The notes under the pieces are model-generated. The model saw only the letters and a list, made by a program, of their open reading frames with translations, was not told the DNA's origin and did not search any database. A program made the position numbers and the translations under genes. Source: Tropicimonas isoalkanivorans (GTDB taxonomy: Bacteria; Pseudomonadota; Alphaproteobacteria; Rhodobacterales; Rhodobacteraceae). Taken from it: a stretch of DNA of 64,000 nucleotides. The stretch covers positions 310,001 to 374,000 of the forward strand of contig NZ_FOLG01000001.1 of NCBI RefSeq assembly GCF_900112335.1, in the 5' to 3' direction. Below are positions 45,524 through 55,965 of the stretch, one piece after another (positions within the stretch are counted from its first letter, which is position 1; the number at the start of each line of letters is the position of its first letter).

Positions 45524-47545
45524 TCACTCCGCTGCCAGCGGGGCTTCCGCGCGCGCCTTCGCCCGTGCCGACAGCTCCGCCATGAGCTCGCTCGCGCGTG
45601 CGATCGGGTTGGTCAGGTAGTGGTCGCGGATCGGCACACGGAAGTCCGCATCGCCCAGCGGGCCGGCGTCCAGCGTCTCCCCGGTGTTCTCGATCACCTG
45701 GTCGATCTGGGCCAGATGCGGGACCGCGTCGACCAGCGCCTGACGCAACCCTGCGATCGTGTCCCAAGGCAGCGTCGCGCCGAGTTCAGCCGAAAGTGCC
45801 CTCAGGATCGCCCAGTTTTCCTTCGCCTCTCCCGGCGGGAAACTGGCGCGGATAGCAAGCTGCGGCCGGCCTTCGGTATTGACGAAAAGCCCCTGCTCCT
45901 CGACCCAGGCAGCCGCCGGCAGGATAACGTCGGCGCGGTGCGCCCCCCGGTCCCCATGGCTGCCCTGATAGATCACGAAGGGGCCGGCATCGATCTCCAC
46001 CTCGTCGGCGCCGAGGTTGTAGATGACCTCCGCCCCGTCGAGCGCGGCCTCCATGCCACCATCGGTCGCAGCCCCGACGTCCATCGCGCCCACTCGCGAC
46101 GCGGCGGTGTGCAGAACCAGCAGGCGGCTGTCGGTCGCATCCGCCAGCCGCTGCACGGCGGCCAGCACGGCCGCCCCGTCGGCCTCCGACAGGGCGCCCT
46201 GCCCAACGATCACCATCGATGGCGTCTCGCGCGTTTCGTCGTTCACATCGCGTCCGACCAGGTCTTCCAGGGCGCTGCGGCCGGTCCCAAGGTGCTCGTA
46301 GGTGTACGTCAGATCCACCGCCGGACCGATGACACGAACGTTGGCGCCCGCCAGCCAGGCCTTGCGGATACGCGCGTTCAGAACCGGCGCCTCGTCGCGC
46401 GGGTTGGTGCCGACGAGCAGGATGTCTCCAGCCGTCTCGATGTCCTCGATTGTGCCAGTGCCGACATATCCCGCACGGCTGCCAATCGGAAGGCGGGCGC
46501 CGTCCGTCCGGCATTCGACCTTGCCGCCCTGCCCCTCGATGAGGTGTTTGAGCGAGAAGATCGCCTCCACCGGGGCCAGATCGCCGATGAGACCCGCAAC
46601 CGTCTTGCCCTTCATCGCGTCCGCCGCGGCGGAAAGCGCCTCAGCCCAACTTGCAGGCGTCAGCTTTCCGTCTTTGCGAATGTAGGGCCTGTCGAGCCGT
46701 TGCCGGCGCAGGCCGTCCCACACGAAGCGAGACTTGTCGGACAGCCATTCCTCGTTCACCGCATCGTTGTTGCGCGGCAGGATCCGCATCACTTCGCGGC
46801 CCTTCACGTCCACCCGCGTGTTGGAGCCCAGGGCATCCATCACGTCGATGGTTTCGGTCTTGGAGAGTTCCCACGGCCGCGCGGTGAAGGAATAGGGCTT
46901 GGAGACCAACGCCCCCACCGGGCAAAGGTCGATGATGTTGCCCTGCAGGTTCGAATCGAGCGTCTGACCGAGATAGGTGGTGATCTCCGCGTCCTCGCCA
47001 CGTCCCGTCTGGCCCATCTGCGAGATGCCCGCCACCTCGGTGGTGAAGCGCACGCAGCGGGTGCAGGAGATGCAGCGGGTCATATGGGTGTCGACCAGCG
47101 GGCCGAGGTCCAGATCCTCCGTCGCCCGCTTGGGCTCGCGGAAACGGGAGAAGTCCACCCCGTAGGCCATCGCCTGATCCTGAAGGTCGCATTCGCCGCC
47201 CTGATCGCAGATCGGACAGTCGAGCGGGTGATTGATGAGCAGGAACTCCATCACCCCTTCGCGGGCTTTCTTGACCATGGGTGAATTTGTCTTGATCTCC
47301 GGCGGCTCGCCGTTGCGTCCGGGGCGCAAGTCCCGCACCTGCATCGCGCAGGAGGCCGCGGGCTTGGGCGGGCCACCGACAACTTCCACCAGGCACATCC
47401 GGCAGTTGCCGGCGATCGACAGGCGCTCGTGGTAGCAGAACCGCGGAACCTCGATTCCCGCCTGCTCACAGGCCTGTATCAGGGTCAGCGCCGGGTCGCA
47501 CTCGACCTCCCGGCCGTCGATAATGATGGTGCGTAGGTCACTCAT
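45524..47545 (-). CDS. nuoG: NADH-quinone oxidoreductase subunit G
   Basis: Large iron-sulfur subunit of the peripheral arm, 673 residues. The ATG at 47545 has GGAGG 6 bases ahead. N-terminal ferredoxin-like domain: [19 protein letters not shown] with one [2Fe-2S]; then the His/Cys cluster [20 protein letters not shown] and the [10 protein letters not shown] cluster. The C-terminal part is the molybdopterin-oxidoreductase-like fold without the cofactor. It begins a second half of the operon, after a 732-base gap from the DUF5333-like gene. Confidence 0.96.
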   Translation of the reverse strand: MSDLRTIIIDGREVECDPALTLIQACEQAGIEVPRFCYHERLSIAGNCRMCLVEVVGGPPKPAASCAMQVRDLRPGRNGEPPEIKTNSPMVKKAREGVMEFLLINHPLDCPICDQGGECDLQDQAMAYGVDFSRFREPKRATEDLDLGPLVDTHMTRCISCTRCVRFTTEVAGISQMGQTGRGEDAEITTYLGQTLDSNLQGNIIDLCPVGALVSKPYSFTARPWELSKTETIDVMDALGSNTRVDVKGREVMRILPRNNDAVNEEWLSDKSRFVWDGLRRQRLDRPYIRKDGKLTPASWAEALSAAADAMKGKTVAGLIGDLAPVEAIFSLKHLIEGQGGKVECRTDGARLPIGSRAGYVGTGTIEDIETAGDILLVGTNPRDEAPVLNARIRKAWLAGANVRVIGPAVDLTYTYEHLGTGRSALEDLVGRDVNDETRETPSMVIVGQGALSEADGAAVLAAVQRLADATDSRLLVLHTAASRVGAMDVGAATDGGMEAALDGAEVIYNLGADEVEIDAGPFVIYQGSHGDRGAHRADVILPAAAWVEEQGLFVNTEGRPQLAIRASFPPGEAKENWAILRALSAELGATLPWDTIAGLRQALVDAVPHLAQIDQVIENTGETLDAGPLGDADFRVPIRDHYLTNPIARASELMAELSARAKARAEAPLAAE

Positions 47546-48277
47546 GCGCTGCCTCCGGCTTCGTCGCGGGATTGCCGTTCGAGACGGCGGGGCGCGCGGA
47601 TGGCGCGGCCTCCGGATCCGTTCGGGGTCTCTACTAACGGCTTCTGCGGGGAAGTCCAATCAGCGATTTAGCCGCGACGGCTCTCGGCAGTCAGCCCAAG
47701 GCTCCCTTTTCCCGCCGCGCGACCCGCGTTGTCTCACGGCTGGCATCGGAACCGGCCAGATTGCACGACCGAGTGTGCCTCCCGCCGTTAGTGTGGTCGT
47801 ACAAAGCCGCCATGGCAGGCGCTATCGCCAAAAATGACAACTATGCCGCCGCAGTTGACCCCATGAACGACAACACTGCCATGTTTGTCAGTATGAAATT
47901 GCGGGAGATGTAACGCGTTGCACCAGTATGCTACGGTTCGGGTGCCCGTTCGCCCCGAAGAGTTTATTCTTTGTGATTTCATGACTTTCGTTACGCCTGT
48001 GACAGCAATTGCAACGAGGAATCCTGATTTTGGGGTGAGAAACAGATCAATAGCAGTCGCCTTGAACCGCCCCCGCCGCTCCTGCGCCTTAGTGACACGG
48101 GCGAGACACCAAGAGTGGACCGCGGCAGAACCTCAGAATGTCGGGACGCGCAATGCCCCTGAATGTAGGCGCCCCAAAGCCGAAATCGGCGCACGACCCC
48201 ATTCGGGGTCCCGTGCACCGGCCACCCGACCGGTTCGGGCTTCGCCGGCTCACCCATGAAGATGCCGCCACCGGCGC
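47546..48277. other. 732-base noncoding gap inside the nuo operon
   Basis: No frame here has a convincing start, ribosome site and codon pattern. The middle part (about 47820-48060) is visibly richer in A and T than its surroundings. A hairpin (48191-48216) lies at the right end. A promoter for nuoG may be near 47620-47660, where TTGGAC and TTAGTA stand 16 bases apart on the minus strand; this is weak evidence. Confidence 0.4.
48191..48216 (-). terminator. Imperfect hairpin after the DUF5333-like gene
   Basis: GCAC, G and ACCCC pair with GGGGT, C and GTGC around loop ATTC with a 2-base bulge. It lies 62 bases beyond the stop of the minus-strand gene at 48278. No T run follows, so terminator function is tentative. 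Confidence 0.35.
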
Positions 48278-48712
48278 CTACTTGCTCCGCAGCAGGAGCC
48301 CGATCTGAGACTTTGCAGCGATCTCCGCCTCACCGACGCGGCAGACGCTCTCCGGATCGCTCTCCCGTCCCCCCTTGGCACTCAGCACATCACGGGCCTG
48401 ACGCTCCACGCGCTTTCGCTCGGTCTTGTCCTTCACGTACGCATGAACCTCATCTCGCGGAAAGCCCAGCGAGACGGCGTGATGCTCCAGCTCGCGGATC
48501 AGCCCCCACCCGCGGACATATCGCGCCGAAATCGAAGGGCAGTAGAGGCTGATTCCATAGGCCACCGTCAAATCCGTAAGCGCTCGGTCAATCCTGTCGT
48601 TTTCCCGAAGCGCGCGCGTCGTGTCCGCCTGTCCGGCCAGCGCAAGACTGGCAGTCAAAAGAAGCACAAGTGCGGTTATTATCGCCGTGCCGATCGTAAA
48701 GAATCTCAGCAT
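48278..48712 (-). CDS. Small exported protein, DUF5333-like
   Basis: A 144-residue protein with a signal peptide (MLRFFTIGTAIITALVLLLT, cleavage likely after ALA near residue 26). The mature part is helical: DRIDRALTDLTVAYGISLYC then GWGLIRELEHHAVSLGFPRD, EVHAYVKDKTERKRVERQAR and a last helix with SVCRVGEAEIA. Two conserved-looking cysteines could pair. I recall this as DUF5333, found in Rhodobacterales nuo operons. Position between nuoF and nuoG suggests a link to complex I biogenesis, not demonstrated. Confidence 0.72.
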   Translation of the reverse strand: MLRFFTIGTAIITALVLLLTASLALAGQADTTRALRENDRIDRALTDLTVAYGISLYCPSISARYVRGWGLIRELEHHAVSLGFPRDEVHAYVKDKTERKRVERQARDVLSAKGGRESDPESVCRVGEAEIAAKSQIGLLLRSK

Positions 48713-48847
48713 TCTATCGTTTCCCTGCTCGTTGGTGACGGTCCGCTAAAGATCGGCGCCGCCTGCCTGAAGCTGAGAGCCATTTTGTACGCTATTCAAT
48801 ATCATGCCGCTTACATCGGATGCCATGGCGCACAGGACCCAACTGGA

Positions 48848-48991
48848 TCAGCCGCCGGACGTCTCAGACGGGACCACTTGGTTCTGAGAATGCCGATCTA
48901 CTGTGCCCAGCCCTTCCCAAGATTCATTGGCGGAAATCAGCAGCGTGATGGCCATAAAGGCAGCGGCGGCGAAGACAATAATCTTAATCAT
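48848..48991 (-). CDS. Very small single-pass membrane protein
   Basis: A 47-residue frame that I support because of its ribosome site (GGAAGG, 6 bases before the ATG at 48991) and its sequence: one membrane segment (MIKIIVFAAAAFMAITLLIS) and a short polar tail SWEGLGTVDRHSQNQ. It lies between nuoF and the DUF5333-like gene on the same strand. A longer version starting further upstream adds a non-family-like N-terminus. Function unknown. Confidence 0.55.
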   Translation of the reverse strand: MIKIIVFAAAAFMAITLLISANESWEGLGTVDRHSQNQVVPSETSGG

Positions 48992-49399
48992 TTCAAACCT
49001 TCCATAAGTCCCCACCGACACAATGGGGCAGTCGCCTAGAGATGTCCGGGCGACAGCCACAGATCAACGTCGCACACAGCTTTGTTACGAATGTGGCGCT
49101 GGTTGATCCTGGTCCGGGCGCAAACTTGCCAGTGTCGAGAAACCGTCCAAGCTTGACCAGGCTTAGCTGTTGGAATTGGGTATTTCGGCCAACAAGAAGG
49201 CGCGATGTCCGTCTTCTTGTTGGCCGAAATACCCATAATCCCCCGCCATCGGCGAGTGCTTGACCTCATCATGGAGGTGATCGCAGAAGCAAGGCATCCC
49301 CTCGCTCGGGCATGGGTCCTGCCCAGGTTCAATGGCGGTCGCCGACGCCTCGGCTAAAGAGGCGCCGCACGGAGGCTCCGGGCATTCGGCAGCGGGAGT
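48992..49399. other. 408-base gap after nuoF holding an inverted repeat
   Basis: Contains the 59-base inverted repeat described separately and no plausible gene. Transcripts from nuoF must cross the repeat to reach the DUF5333-like gene and nuoG. Confidence 0.5.
49171..49235. repeat. Head-to-head pair of gene-end repeats, 23-bp perfect stem
   Basis: The arm 49177-49199 (TGGGTATTTCGGCCAACAAG then AAG) is exactly complementary to 49213-49235, with a 13-base loop. The plus-oriented arm extends left as GGAATT and differs from the copy at 25813 by two bases. As RNA on either strand this would be a very stable hairpin. It lies 165 bases beyond the nuoF stop and may act as a terminator or processing barrier between the two halves of nuo. 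Confidence 0.85.
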
Positions 49400-50680
49400 C
49401 TATTCCGCAGCGATACCGGGCTTGTTCTTGATACGGTATTCGATTTCGTCGCGAAAATGCCGGATCAGCCCCTGAATCGGCCACGCGGCGGCGTCGCCGA
49501 GAGCGCAGATGGTGTGGCCCTCCACCTGCTTGGTGACGTCGAGCAGCATGTCGATCTCTTCGACCGCCGCCTCGCCGTGCATCAGGCGTTCCATCACGCG
49601 CATCATCCAGCCGGTCCCTTCGCGGCACGGCGTGCACTGGCCACAGCTTTCGTGCTTAAAGAACTTGGCGAGCCGCCACACAGCTTTCACGACGTCCGTC
49701 GACTGGTCCATCACGATCATGCACCCGGTGCCGAGAGAGGATTTGTTCTCCCGCATCCAATCGAAATCCATGATCGCGTCCTCGCAGAGGTGCGCGGGCA
49801 GGACCGGGCAGGACGCGCCGCCGGGAATGACGGCCTTGAGGTTGTCCCAGCCGCCGCGCACGCCACCGCCGTATTTTTCGATCATCTCGCGCATGGACAT
49901 CGACATGCTTTCCTCAAACACGCACGGCGTGTTGACGTGCCCGGTGAGCGCGAACAGCTTCGTGCCGCTGTTGTTGGGCCGTCCGAAGGAGGCGAACCAC
50001 GCGCCGCCACGGCGCAGGATTGTCGGCACCACGGCGATCGATTCGACGTTGTTCACAGTGGTCGGACAGCCGTAGAGGCCAGCGCCTGCCGGGAACGGCG
50101 GCTTCATCCGTGGCATGCCCTTCTTGCCTTCGAGGCTCTCCAGCAGCGCGGTCTCCTCGCCGCAAATGTAGGCACCTGCGCCATGGGTCAGATACAGGTC
50201 GAAGTCCCAGCCCGAACCCGCGGCATTGGCACCGAGAAGGCCCGCCTCATAGCATTCGTCGATGGCCGCCTGCAGCGCCTCGCGCTCCCGGATGAACTCC
50301 CCGCGGATGTAGATGTAGGCCTGGTGCGCCCCCATCGCGAAGGATGCGATCAGCGCACCCTCGATCAGGTGATGCGGTTCATGCCGCATAATTTCGCGGT
50401 CCTTGCAGGTCGCAGGCTCGGATTCGTCGGCGTTGATAACGAGGTAATGCGGCCGGCCATCGCTCTCGCGCGGCATGAAGGACCACTTCAATCCAGTGGG
50501 GAAGCCGGCCCCGCCCCGGCCGCGCAGACCGGAGGCCTTCATCTCCTCGATGATCTTTTCGGGTCCGCGCGCGATGATCTCGGCAGTGTTATCCCAAAGC
50601 CCGCGCATCTTAGCCCCGTTAAGGTTACGCTCCTTGAGCCCGTAGATGTTGGTGAAGATCCTGTCCTTGTCCTGCAGCAT
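49400..50680 (-). CDS. nuoF: NADH-quinone oxidoreductase subunit F
   Basis: NADH- and FMN-binding subunit with cluster N3, 426 residues. Motifs: [20 protein letters not shown] (FMN/NADH site), [19 protein letters not shown] and the cluster [16 protein letters not shown]. It begins 11 bases after the DUF5337-like gene. It is the last gene of the first half of the complex I operon. Confidence 0.97.
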   Translation of the reverse strand: MLQDKDRIFTNIYGLKERNLNGAKMRGLWDNTAEIIARGPEKIIEEMKASGLRGRGGAGFPTGLKWSFMPRESDGRPHYLVINADESEPATCKDREIMRHEPHHLIEGALIASFAMGAHQAYIYIRGEFIREREALQAAIDECYEAGLLGANAAGSGWDFDLYLTHGAGAYICGEETALLESLEGKKGMPRMKPPFPAGAGLYGCPTTVNNVESIAVVPTILRRGGAWFASFGRPNNSGTKLFALTGHVNTPCVFEESMSMSMREMIEKYGGGVRGGWDNLKAVIPGGASCPVLPAHLCEDAIMDFDWMRENKSSLGTGCMIVMDQSTDVVKAVWRLAKFFKHESCGQCTPCREGTGWMMRVMERLMHGEAAVEEIDMLLDVTKQVEGHTICALGDAAAWPIQGLIRHFRDEIEYRIKNKPGIAAE

Positions 50681-50691
50681 CTCTTATCCTC

Positions 50692-50934
50692 TCATCCCTG
50701 GTCACCGGAGCGGTTCCGCCACATCCGGAGTGCCACCACGAGCGCCCAGACGAAGGCCGCCAGCGAGGCGAAATAGAACAACATTTCATAACGCGCCGGC
50801 AAGCCCAGCACCACCACAAGCGCCGGCGCGAAGATCGCCAGCAGTCCGCCCGCAGCGATCACGAGCGCCACGATCCGGCCCAGCCGGGCAGTATCGCGAT
50901 CGGGGTCCGGCCTCGCCATGGCGCGCGCGTCCAT
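50692..50934 (-). CDS. Small two-helix membrane protein, DUF5337-like
   Basis: An 80-residue protein with membrane segments at about residues 19-45 and 51-70 (MLFYFASLAAFVWALVVAL), a basic N-terminus and C-terminus. Its ATG overlaps the nuoE stop by one base (TGATG); an internal ATG at 50919 is an alternative. I recall it as DUF5337 of Rhodobacterales, always near nuo. Its function is unknown. Confidence 0.75.
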   Translation of the reverse strand: MDARAMARPDPDRDTARLGRIVALVIAAGGLLAIFAPALVVVLGLPARYEMLFYFASLAAFVWALVVALRMWRNRSGDQG

Positions 50935-52121
50935 CACTCGTCCGAACTGTTCCCGGCGGCGAGCGCACGGGCTTGTCCGACCCAGTCGTCCCGGGTCACC
51001 CGGCCTTTGAAGCCTTCCAGGTTTTGGTCGACCCAGGTGACTTCCTCCGGCGTCCAGGCGGCAATCTGGTCGAAGTGGTAGAAACCGAGGGAGTGGCACA
51101 TTTCCTCAAGCTTCGGGCCGATGCCCTTGATTTCCTTCAGGTCATCGGCCGTTCCACCGCGCGGGCCATCATACCATTGAGGACGATTGGCCTCGTCCAT
51201 GGTCTCGGCCGCAGCGGCTCCATCAGCCTCCTGCGCTTCCACCGGAGTCTCCACATCGGCAGCGGAATCAGCATCGGCTTCCTGCTTGGTGATGCCCTCT
51301 TCGCTGATGGGATGACCTTCGCCGGGGGTTGGCTCAGATTGCCGAGCTTCCTCGTCCGGCACCTCTGCCTCCGGCGCTTCGGGTTGTTCGCCCCCTGCCG
51401 CCGAGCGACCGCCGCGGTCCGTCCAGGGGTGCAGCAGGGGCACCTCGGTACCGTCGATATGCTTGATGGTATCGCCGACCTCAAGCGCGCGCGAGACGGA
51501 CGCGTTGTGAGGCGCAGCATCCTCGTTGAACTCGGTTAGCACCACTGGCCCGCCCAGAGGCTCACAGCCATAGCGACCGTTCTGCGGCCCAGGCGTCGGC
51601 ACGTCGCCAGACGCCAGCTCATCGAGAATTTCGGCGAACCGTTCTGCCGTTAGATCCTCGTAGAAATCCTTACCGATCTGCACCATGGGCGCGTTCGTGC
51701 AGGCGCCAAGGCATTCGACCTCCTCCCACGAGAACTTGCCGTCCGCCGAGAGCATGTGCGGCTTTGGAGCGATCTTCTCGCGACAGACCTTGATCAGGTC
51801 CTCCGCGCCGCAGATCATGCAAGTCGTGGTGCCGCAAACCTGGATATTCGCCACCGAGCCAACGGGTTGAAGCTGGAACATGAAGTAGAACGTCGCCACT
51901 TCCAGCGCTCGGATGTGGGCCATGCCCAGCATATCGGCGACGTGCTCAATCGCCGGACGGCTCAGCCAGCCCTCCTGCTCCTGAGCCCGCCACAGCAAGG
52001 GGATCACGGCACTGGCCTCCCGGCCCTTGGGAAACTTGGTGATCTGCGCCCGAGCCCAGTCGAGGTTCTCGGGGGTGAAGGCGAAGCTTTCGGGCTGGTC
52101 GTGGTAGAGGCGGCGTAGCAT
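50934..52121 (-). CDS. nuoE: NADH-quinone oxidoreductase subunit E with long C-terminal extension
   Basis: Thioredoxin-fold subunit with [2Fe-2S] cluster N1a: [20 protein letters not shown] and [15 protein letters not shown] supply the four cysteines. At 395 residues it is about twice the usual NuoE. The extension (from about residue 200) has a Glu/Pro/Ala-rich linker and then a helix-hairpin-helix-like domain ([40 protein letters not shown]). Such extended NuoE proteins occur in Rhodobacterales. It overlaps both neighbours by one base. Confidence 0.95.
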   Translation of the reverse strand: MLRRLYHDQPESFAFTPENLDWARAQITKFPKGREASAVIPLLWRAQEQEGWLSRPAIEHVADMLGMAHIRALEVATFYFMFQLQPVGSVANIQVCGTTTCMICGAEDLIKVCREKIAPKPHMLSADGKFSWEEVECLGACTNAPMVQIGKDFYEDLTAERFAEILDELASGDVPTPGPQNGRYGCEPLGGPVVLTEFNEDAAPHNASVSRALEVGDTIKHIDGTEVPLLHPWTDRGGRSAAGGEQPEAPEAEVPDEEARQSEPTPGEGHPISEEGITKQEADADSAADVETPVEAQEADGAAAAETMDEANRPQWYDGPRGGTADDLKEIKGIGPKLEEMCHSLGFYHFDQIAAWTPEEVTWVDQNLEGFKGRVTRDDWVGQARALAAGNSSDE

Positions 52122-52678
52122 CAGTTGGTCCTTTGCGCGACGGTCTTGCAGCCCTCGCTGACGAGGTACTGGGCACCGACGAAATCACTGAGCGCGGCGA
52201 AGATCTCCTTCACCTGCACATCGGGTTCGGCCTTGCGGGCCAGATTGGGGTTCAGCGCCATCAGCCGCTCTCCGAGCCCCGTGATCTGCTGCGAGAGGAA
52301 CGCGCGGTGCTTGTCGAGCGGGCCGAGCACGGCGGCTTTCATCAATCCGTTTTCCACCCCTGCCAGCAGCGGCGGAACGCGGGTTTGATACGCCACCAGG
52401 TCAGAGGGCCGATCAACGGTTACCATGGGCGGCCAAACCTCGGCGTGCTCCCCCTCGCGCGCGAGTTGGCGCAGTTCAGCATCGAGATCGCTGGCGGCAT
52501 CGAAGGTGTCGAAGCAGATGTCGAGCTGCTGCTCCAGCAGACGGGAGGCCGACGCCTCCACAACCTGCACCCGCGCGTACCAGGCCTGAATGGCAACGAA
52601 AACGGCCGCGAAGACAGTGGAAATGGCGATCCAGAAGGTCGCTGAGCCGAGCCAGTTTGTGCCGCTGTCGCCGATCAT
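52121..52678 (-). CDS. Membrane-anchored protein between nuoD and nuoE, unknown
   Basis: A 185-residue protein with one N-terminal membrane segment (residues about 12-34, [20 protein letters not shown]) and a cytosolic helical domain with likely coiled-coil ([20 protein letters not shown] and [16 protein letters not shown]). Its stop overlaps the nuoE start (TGATG) and it begins 9 bases after nuoD, so it is made with complex I. I do not recognise the family. The layout recalls general membrane-tethered helical scaffold proteins. Confidence 0.7.
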   Translation of the reverse strand: MIGDSGTNWLGSATFWIAISTVFAAVFVAIQAWYARVQVVEASASRLLEQQLDICFDTFDAASDLDAELRQLAREGEHAEVWPPMVTVDRPSDLVAYQTRVPPLLAGVENGLMKAAVLGPLDKHRAFLSQQITGLGERLMALNPNLARKAEPDVQVKEIFAALSDFVGAQYLVSEGCKTVAQRTN

Positions 52679-52687
52679 GCCGATGCT

Positions 52688-53932
52688 CTAGCGATCCACT
52701 TCGCCGAACACGATGTCCAGCGTGCCTACGATGGCGGCCATATCGGCGAGTTGGTGGCCGCGGCCGACGTGGTCGATGGCCTGCAGGTGGGTGTAGCCCG
52801 GCGCGCGCAGCTTGACGCGGTAGGGTTTGTTGGTGCCGTCGGAGACGATGTAGACACCAAACTCACCCTTCGGCGCCTCGACGGCGCCGTAGTATTCGCC
52901 AGCCGGCACCTTGAAGCCCTCGGTGTAAAGCTTGAAATGGTGGATCAGCGCTTCCATCGAGGTCTTCATGTCGCCCCGCTTCGGCGGGGTCAGTTTGCCA
53001 CGGGCAAGCACGTCCCCCTGCCCGTCCGGTGCGCGAAGTTTCTCAATCGCTTGCTGGCAGATCTTCACAGACTGCCGCATCTCTTCCATGCGGATCAGAT
53101 AGCGGTCGTAGCAGTCGCCGTTCTTGCCGACGGGGATCTGGAAGTCGAACTCGTCATAGCATTCGTAAGGCTGCGCGCGCCGCAGGTCCCAGGCGAGGCC
53201 GGCGGAGCGGGCCATCGGGCCCGTCATGCCCCAATCATAGACGTCCTGCTCGGTGACGATGGCAATATCGACGTTGCGCTGCTTGAAGATCCGGTTCTCG
53301 GTCAGAAGTCCGTCGAGATCGTCCAGCACCTTCGGGAAGCGTTCGCACCAGGCTTCGATGTCGTCGAGCAGATCCGGCGGCACATCCTGATGCACACCCC
53401 CAGGCCGGAAATAGTTGCAGTGCATCCGCGCGCCGGAGGCCCGCTCGAAGAAGACGAACAACTCCTCCCGGCCGGGCTCAAACCCCCAAAGCGGCGGGGT
53501 CAGTGCGCCCACGTCCATTGCCTGGGTGGTACAGTTCATCACGTGGTTGCCGATGCGGGTCAGTTCGCCGAACAGAACGCGCAGCAGGCTGGCACGGCGC
53601 GGCACCTGAACGCCGGTCATCTTCTCGATGGCGAGGCAATACGCGTGCTCCTGGTTCATTGGCGCGGAATAATCGAGCCGGTCCAAGTAGGGCGCATTTT
53701 GGAGGTAGGTGCGGCTTTCCATCAGCTTCTCGGTCCCGCGGTGAAGCAGGCCGATATGCGGGTCCGCGCGCTCGACGATCTCCCCGTCCAGCTCCAGAAC
53801 CATCCGCAGAACACCGTGTGCGGCGGGGTGTTGCGGGCCGAAGTTGATGTTGAAGTTGCGGATCTGCTGCTCGCCGGTGCGGGCGTCGGTCGATCCGTCG
53901 TCGTAGCGGTTGATGCGGGTGTCGCCGTCCAT
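52688..53932 (-). CDS. nuoD: NADH-quinone oxidoreductase subunit D
   Basis: 49-kDa quinone-site subunit related to hydrogenase large subunits. Motifs: [40 protein letters not shown] and [20 protein letters not shown]. Two adjacent ATGs (53935, 53932) overlap the nuoC stop; I use 53932 since AGGAGG then has a 7-base spacing and related proteins start MDG, giving 414 residues. The C-terminus VFGEVDR is typical. Confidence 0.97.
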   Translation of the reverse strand: MDGDTRINRYDDGSTDARTGEQQIRNFNINFGPQHPAAHGVLRMVLELDGEIVERADPHIGLLHRGTEKLMESRTYLQNAPYLDRLDYSAPMNQEHAYCLAIEKMTGVQVPRRASLLRVLFGELTRIGNHVMNCTTQAMDVGALTPPLWGFEPGREELFVFFERASGARMHCNYFRPGGVHQDVPPDLLDDIEAWCERFPKVLDDLDGLLTENRIFKQRNVDIAIVTEQDVYDWGMTGPMARSAGLAWDLRRAQPYECYDEFDFQIPVGKNGDCYDRYLIRMEEMRQSVKICQQAIEKLRAPDGQGDVLARGKLTPPKRGDMKTSMEALIHHFKLYTEGFKVPAGEYYGAVEAPKGEFGVYIVSDGTNKPYRVKLRAPGYTHLQAIDHVGRGHQLADMAAIVGTLDIVFGEVDR

Positions 53933-54540
53933 CATTTCGCCTCCTCGCCCTTCTCGTCCCCGGGCAGGACGTATTTCGCCCCCTCCCACGGCGAGAGGTA
54001 GTCGTACTGCCGGTAGTCGTGCACCAGCTTGACCGGTTCATAAACCACGCGCTTCTGCGCGTCGTCGTAGCGCAATTCCACATAGCCTGTTGTCGGAAAG
54101 TCCTTGCGCAGCGGATGGCCGCGGAAGCCATAGTCCGTGAGAATACGGCGCAGGTCCGGGTGGCCGGTGAACAGCACGCCGAACATGTCGAACACTTCCC
54201 GCTCGTACCAGTTCGCGTTGGGAAAGAGCCCCGTGAGGGAGGCGATGCTCTCGTCCTCCCGAACTGCCGCGCGCACGCGGACGCGTTGGTTCTGGTGCAT
54301 GGACAAGAAATGATAGACCACCGTGAAGCGCCGCTCCCGCTCGGGATGATCTACGGCGGTAATGTCGATCAGGTGGGTGAAGCGGCAGGTCCCGTCGGAC
54401 TTCAGGAACTCCACCAGCCCAATGATCGACGCCGGCGCGGCCTCGATCGTCAATTGGTCAAGCTCCACTCGCCAGTTGGCCACGCAATCGGGGCGGCGGC
54501 TTGCGATATGCTCCCCCAGAACCTTCAGTGCTTCGTCCAT
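53932..54540 (-). CDS. nuoC: NADH-quinone oxidoreductase subunit C
   Basis: 30-kDa peripheral subunit, 202 residues from the ATG at 54540 (AAGGACGA ahead). Conserved block [20 protein letters not shown], then [20 protein letters not shown] and [20 protein letters not shown]. It is a separate gene, not fused to nuoD as in enterobacteria. Its end overlaps nuoD. Confidence 0.96.
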   Translation of the reverse strand: MDEALKVLGEHIASRRPDCVANWRVELDQLTIEAAPASIIGLVEFLKSDGTCRFTHLIDITAVDHPERERRFTVVYHFLSMHQNQRVRVRAAVREDESIASLTGLFPNANWYEREVFDMFGVLFTGHPDLRRILTDYGFRGHPLRKDFPTTGYVELRYDDAQKRVVYEPVKLVHDYRQYDYLSPWEGAKYVLPGDEKGEEAK

Positions 54541-54628
54541 GCTCGGCGTCGTCCTTGTCGTCAATGTCCGGTCGTTCCGGCCCCGTCGCCTCGGCGGAGC
54601 CCGTCAATCGCAGCCCAAGCGCGGCGGA

Positions 54629-55162
54629 TCAGCGGGTGATCGTGCCAACCCGGCGGATCTTGCGCTGCATTTGCAGGATACCGTAGAGCAGCGCCTCGGC
54701 CGTCGGCGGGCAGCCGGGAACGTAGACGTCCACGGGCACAATGCGGTCCACGCCGCGAACCACCGAGTAGCTGTAGTGATAATAGCCGCCACCGTTGGCG
54801 CAGGACCCCATCGACAGCACGTAGCGCGGCTCCGGCATCTGGTCGTAGACCTTGCGCAGCGCGGGCGCCATCTTGTTGGTGAGCGTGCCGGCCACGACCA
54901 TCATGTCGGACTGGCGCGGCGAGGCGCGCGGGGCAGTGCCGAACCGCTCCAGATCGTAGCGCGGCATAGACGTGTGGATCATCTCGATGGCGCAGCAGGC
55001 CAGGCCGAAGGTCATCCAGTGCAGACTGCCCGTCCGCGCCCAGTTGATGACGTCGGCGGTCGAGGTCACCAGAAATCCCTTGTCGGAGACTTCCCTGTGC
55101 AGGGCTTCTGCCATGACTTCCTTGTCGGGACCGGCGTCGTTGAGGGCTGTGCTCACTCCCAT
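54629..55162 (-). CDS. nuoB: NADH-quinone oxidoreductase subunit B
   Basis: Carries cluster N2, the final electron donor to quinone. The 177 residues contain [32 protein letters not shown] and [18 protein letters not shown] for the cluster. The ATG at 55162 is inside the last codons of nuoA (10-base overlap), with GGGAG 7 bases ahead. The 88 bases between nuoB and nuoC have no gene. Confidence 0.97.
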   Translation of the reverse strand: MGVSTALNDAGPDKEVMAEALHREVSDKGFLVTSTADVINWARTGSLHWMTFGLACCAIEMIHTSMPRYDLERFGTAPRASPRQSDMMVVAGTLTNKMAPALRKVYDQMPEPRYVLSMGSCANGGGYYHYSYSVVRGVDRIVPVDVYVPGCPPTAEALLYGILQMQRKIRRVGTITR

Positions 55163-55518
55163 TCGAGGGCTCCCTTTTTCCATTCGTAGGCGAAACCGAC
55201 GGTCAGCACGGTCAGAAAGACCATCATGGACCAGAAAGCCGCCATGGACAGTGCCCCGAAGGAGACCGCCCAGGGAAACAGGAACGCCACTTCGAGGTCG
55301 AAGATGATGAACAGGATCGACACCAGGTAGAACCGGATGTCGAACTTCATCCGCGCGTCGTCGAACGCGTTGAACCCGCATTCGTAGGCGCTGAGTTTTT
55401 CCGGGTCGGGGTCTGAGGGGGCCACGAGCCACGCGCCCGCAACAAAAACCACCCCCAAAGCGATCGCGATTGCGAGAAAGACGAGAACGGGAAGGTATTC
55501 TCTGAGAAGGTCGTCCAC
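55153..55518 (-). CDS. nuoA: NADH-quinone oxidoreductase subunit A
   Basis: Three-helix membrane subunit, 121 residues. The start is GTG at 55518, fixed by a perfect AAGGAG exactly 6 bases upstream; the frame could be read further but those codons are unlike the family. Conserved loop: [20 protein letters not shown] and [20 protein letters not shown]. It is the promoter-proximal gene of the complex I operon and overlaps nuoB by 10 bases. Confidence 0.96.
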   Translation of the reverse strand: MDDLLREYLPVLVFLAIAIALGVVFVAGAWLVAPSDPDPEKLSAYECGFNAFDDARMKFDIRFYLVSILFIIFDLEVAFLFPWAVSFGALSMAAFWSMMVFLTVLTVGFAYEWKKGALEWE

Positions 55519-55524
55519 GGCCGG

Positions 55525-55530
55525 CTCCTT
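55525..55530 (-). promoter_or_regulatory. Ribosome site deciding the nuoA GTG start
   Basis: AAGGAG on the minus strand, 6 bases before the GTG at 55518. No ATG in the frame has a comparable site. Confidence 0.7.
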
Positions 55531-55575
55531 GTCTGCCCGCGCACGGGGTGCGCGGGGCGTCACGGGCTAGTTTGC

Positions 55576-55604
55576 GGTTTACGCGCGCCCCCCGACGGGG
55601 TCAA
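55576..55604 (-). promoter_or_regulatory. Candidate sigma-70-type promoter for the nuo operon
   Basis: On the minus strand TTGACC (55604-55599) and TAAACC (55581-55576) are 17 bases apart. The implied start would give a leader of about 50 bases before the nuoA GTG. The -35 is strong and the -10 poor. Confidence 0.45.
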
Positions 55605-55965
55605 CCGGCGGAGTGCCTCCGCGAAGCGGCGTTCTGTCCCGTCCCGACCTCGGGGACGCGACACGGGAGCGGCGTTTCGCGAAGCATCCGCTTGCCCCGT
55701 TTGAACGTCCGCGCGGCCGAGTGATTGCCGTCGCTCCGATTGGCCTCAGGACCAAGCTGCGCCTTTTAAAACTACCCACCTGCTAAACATAGCGCCACGG
55801 CCCCGGAACGAAAGACACACCGGAGATGCTCTCGATGAATTTATGAACACGGCCCGAGTGCTGCGCGACGCCGTGCGCCGAGTGCCATGTGACCGGCGTG
55901 GGATTTCGCCGCAGAGGTGAATGGTGCATTCTTGCGCGAACGCCCCATGCCCGGAGCCGCGCTGC
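55605..55965. other. 361-base region between nuo promoter and DUF4386 gene
   Basis: Divergent intergenic sequence with several short GC palindromes (for example GCGGAG/CTCCGC at 55608-55622). No frame in it has a ribosome site with convincing content. It must contain the DUF4386 promoter. Confidence 0.4.

Noticed and set aside
47918-48259. A 113-codon plus-strand frame in the gap before nuoG.
   Set aside because: No ribosome site, odd composition and no recognisable motif; the gap is better called noncoding.
49177-49235. Perfect inverted repeat as possible ends of an insertion sequence.
   Set aside because: Only 13 bases lie between the arms, there is no transposase, and each arm belongs to the dispersed gene-end repeat family. 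I see no flanking direct repeat.
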